Below the pieces are notes generated by a model. The model made no database searches and was not told where the DNA came from. It was given only the letters and a program-made list of their open reading frames with translations. The position numbers were made by a program, and so were the translations under genes. A DNA stretch of 6,878 bases from Dehalococcoidia bacterium (lineage in GTDB: Bacteria > Chloroflexota > Dehalococcoidia > Dehalococcoidales > JAUVZE01): positions 1-6,878 of the forward strand of contig SOJS01000035.1 of NCBI GenBank assembly GCA_004376435.1, written 5' to 3'. Position 1 is the first letter of the stretch. Every line of letters starts with the position of its first letter. Shown here in pieces: positions 4,633 to 6,878 of the stretch.

Positions 4633-6878
4633 ATGAAAAAGCGGCTTCTGGTTCTATTTGATGGCAATGCCATCGTCCACCGCGCCTTCCACGCCCTGCC
4701 GCCACTGACAGTGAGCAAAAGCGGCGAGCCGATTGGTGCCGTCTATGGCTTTGTCAGTATGCTGCTCAAGGTGATAAGCGAGCTCAAACCAAGCCACTAC
4801 GCCATCGCCTTTGACCGCCCGGCGCCTACCTTCCGCCACCGGCTCTTCAAAGAATATAAGGCACAGCGACCCAAAGCCCCGGATGAGCTGGTCAACCAGC
4901 TGGGCAGGGTAAGGCAGATGGTGGACGCCTTTAACATCCCTATCTTTGAGCTTGATGAGTATGAGGCTGACGATGTTCTGGGCACATTAAGCCACCAGGC
5001 AAGCCAGCAGGGTATTGACGCCATCATTGTTACCGGCGATGCCGATACCATGCAGCTGGTCTCGCCCCGGGTAAGGGTGCTCTACTCCAAGCCAGGGAGG
5101 AGTTTTAGCAGCACCGACCTCTATGATGAGGCGGCGGTGAGCCAGAAATACGGCGTCAAGCCGGAGAATATTGCCGACCTCAAGGGGCTGGCAGGCGACC
5201 CATCGGATAATATCCCCGGTGTTCCCGGTATAGGTCCAGTCAATGCAGCTAAACTCCTCACAAAATTTGGCTCAATAGACCAAATCTATGCCCATATTGA
5301 TGAGGTGACCCCGCCCAAAGTCCAAGCTACACTGCGTGAAAATGAAGCCCTTGCCCGCCAGAGCAAGGAACTGGCGACCATTGTTACCCGGACGCCGGTT
5401 ACCCTCAAGCTGGATGACTGCCAGGTCAGCCAGTTTAACCGAAATAAAGTGACCGAGCTTTTCCGCGAGCTTGAGTTTTTTAGCCTGCTGCCGAAACTGC
5501 CCGAGGGAGAGGCAGAACCGTCAGCTGAAACCAAGCCGCCCGCCAGGAACTACCACACCGTAAATACCACCCCCGCCCTGGACAGGCTGCTAAAGCGCCT
5601 GTCAGCGGCAAAATCCTTTGCCTTTGACCTGGAAACAACCAGCCTGGATTCTATGTCGGCTCAGCTGGTGGGGATATCCCTGTCACCAGCCGCCGGCGAG
5701 GCTTACTATATCCCGGTGGGCCATGCTGGCTGGGGACAGGTAGAGCAGCTACCGCTGGCACAGGTCATTGACCAACTCAAGCCCCTGCTAGAAGCCCCCG
5801 ATTTAGCCAAGACCGCCCACAACAGCAAGTATGATATGACGGTGCTGGCTGAATACGGGGTAACCGTCGCCAACCTTACCTTTGACACCATGCTGGCTGC
5901 TTACCTGCTGGGGGAGAAATCACTGGGGCTGAAGGCTCTGGCCTTCAGCCGCCTGGGGGTTGAGATGACGCCCATCACCGCTCTCATCGGCTCCGGGGCA
6001 AAGCAGCTCTCCATGTCCCAGGTAGAGATAGGCAAGGCTGCCGATTACGCCGGCGCTGATGCCGATATCACCGGGCAGCTGGCGGAAATCTTTGCCCCGG
6101 AGCTAAAGCGGCAGAAACTGTGGCAGCTATTCTCCCAGGTCGAGATGCCGCTGGTGCCGGTGCTGATAGCCATGGAAAGGAATGGGGTCGCCCTGGATAG
6201 CGAGCTTTTAAGAAAGATGTCACACCGCCTCGGTGAGCAGTTGCTCAAGCTGGAGGCAGAGATATACAACAATGCCGGTCACCAGTTCAATATAAACTCA
6301 CCCCAGCAGCTGGCTTCTGTCCTCTTTCAGGAGCTGAAGCTGCCCCCTGCCCGCAAGACCAAGAGCGGCTATTCTACCGGCGCCTCAACACTGGAAGAGC
6401 TGCGCGGCGTCCACCCCATAATAGAGCTGATTTTAGAGTATCGCCAGCTAGCCAAGCTCAAGTCGACCTACATTGATGCCCTGCCGGCTCTGCTCAACAC
6501 CAAGACCGGTCGGCTCCACACCAGCTTCAACCAGACACGGACAGCCACCGGTCGGCTCTCCTCCAGCGAGCCAAATTTGCAGAATATCCCGGTGCGCGGT
6601 GAGCTGGGAAAGCAAATAAGACAGGCATTTATCGCCCCCGTCGGCTGCCGCCTCCTGTCTGGAGACTACTCCCAGATTGACCTCCGCGTTCTGGCTCACC
6701 TCTCCCAGGATGATAACCTTCTCCGCGCTTTCCAGCAGGATGAGGATATTCACGCCGTTACCGCCGCCCGCCTCTTCGGCACAGACGCCTCACGGGTAAC
6801 AGCCGATATGCGCCGCCTGGCAAAGACAGTAAATTTCGGCGTTATCTACGGCATGAGTGACTACGGGCTGGAGCAGGC
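4633..6878 (+). CDS. polA: DNA polymerase I, 3' end cut by the window
   Basis: The visible 748 codons cover all but roughly the last 150 residues, judging by alignment to E. coli Pol I. The 5' nuclease domain (about 1-290) has D10, D61 in FDRPAPTFRH, E111-A-D113-D114, D136 and D138, and the helix-hairpin-helix GDPSDNIPGVPGIG (188-201). The 3'-5' exonuclease domain keeps D332 and E334, N397 and D401, Y472 and D476, so proofreading should be active, unlike in Taq. The polymerase domain shows TGRLSSSEPNLQNIP (639-653), motif A DYSQIDLR (678-685) with catalytic D678, and the O-helix R727, K731, F735, Y739. Residue 683 is Asp where Pol I normally has Glu (E710 in E. coli). Motif C lies outside. 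The ATG is fixed by an upstream in-frame stop and by the need for D10. It acts in Okazaki fragment processing and repair. Confidence 0.97.
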   Translation, partial: MKKRLLVLFDGNAIVHRAFHALPPLTVSKSGEPIGAVYGFVSMLLKVISELKPSHYAIAFDRPAPTFRHRLFKEYKAQRPKAPDELVNQLGRVRQMVDAFNIPIFELDEYEADDVLGTLSHQASQQGIDAIIVTGDADTMQLVSPRVRVLYSKPGRSFSSTDLYDEAAVSQKYGVKPENIADLKGLAGDPSDNIPGVPGIGPVNAAKLLTKFGSIDQIYAHIDEVTPPKVQATLRENEALARQSKELATIVTRTPVTLKLDDCQVSQFNRNKVTELFRELEFFSLLPKLPEGEAEPSAETKPPARNYHTVNTTPALDRLLKRLSAAKSFAFDLETTSLDSMSAQLVGISLSPAAGEAYYIPVGHAGWGQVEQLPLAQVIDQLKPLLEAPDLAKTAHNSKYDMTVLAEYGVTVANLTFDTMLAAYLLGEKSLGLKALAFSRLGVEMTPITALIGSGAKQLSMSQVEIGKAADYAGADADITGQLAEIFAPELKRQKLWQLFSQVEMPLVPVLIAMERNGVALDSELLRKMSHRLGEQLLKLEAEIYNNAGHQFNINSPQQLASVLFQELKLPPARKTKSGYSTGASTLEELRGVHPIIELILEYRQLAKLKSTYIDALPALLNTKTGRLHTSFNQTRTATGRLSSSEPNLQNIPVRGELGKQIRQAFIAPVGCRLLSGDYSQIDLRVLAHLSQDDNLLRAFQQDEDIHAVTAARLFGTDASRVTADMRRLAKTVNFGVIYGMSDYGLEQ

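Noticed and set aside
559..6056. Scattered copies of GCCGGCGGC-like words (for example near 562, 683, 3069, 5690)
   Set aside because: They mostly fall in Ala-Gly codon pairs in different genes and have no regular spacing or flanking similarity, so codon use explains them.
4654..6753. Several open frames of 61-101 codons on the - strand opposite polA
   Set aside because: They lie antisense to a continuous, motif-complete polA, have low-complexity Ser/Ala/Leu-type products and no recognisable domains.

Overview
This is a gene-dense bacterial window of mostly core genes. GC is somewhat above 50% by eye. The gene style points to an anaerobic Chloroflexota, most likely the Dehalococcoidia: a MiaB starting with a YYIWTIGCQMN-type segment, a stand-alone PDGLE protein in a metal ECF transporter, and a MiaB/YajC/PolA neighbourhood. 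That placement is inference from general resemblance, not a search result. There are no rRNA or tRNA genes, insertion sequences, phage genes or CRISPR arrays, and no gene-free stretch over 300 bases.

Layout. A metal-homeostasis block runs on the + strand from 15 to 2939. It holds a Fur-family regulator, then, after a 64-base gap with its own promoter and a possible operator, a four-gene energy-coupling-factor (ECF) transporter for cobalt or nickel: cbiM, a small PDGLE/CbiN-type protein, cbiQ and cbiO. These are tightly spaced and carry good Shine-Dalgarno sequences. On the - strand, miaB (tRNA 2-methylthiolation) and yajC (Sec translocon accessory) form a two-gene unit that converges on cbiO. 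Divergent from miaB is polA on the + strand, whose 3' end lies beyond the window.

How the genes work together. CbiM binds the metal ion at the outer face, CbiQ couples it to the CbiO ATPase, and the PDGLE protein is the auxiliary membrane subunit. The Fur-family protein is the obvious candidate for sensing the metal and repressing the operon. Cobalt for corrinoids or nickel for hydrogenase/CODH would both suit an anaerobe, and the sequence does not decide between them.

The most interesting signals are regulatory. Three promoters here carry the extended -10 form TGnTATAAT. Two of them lie back to back in the 54-base miaB/polA gap and should compete for RNA polymerase. The polA copy sits so close to its ATG that the mRNA is predicted to be leaderless. 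Other points are an Asp in place of the usual steric-gate Glu in DNA polymerase I, a strong G-quadruplex motif inside miaB, and a YajC with an extra N-terminal hydrophobic segment. I see no wholly new multi-gene system.
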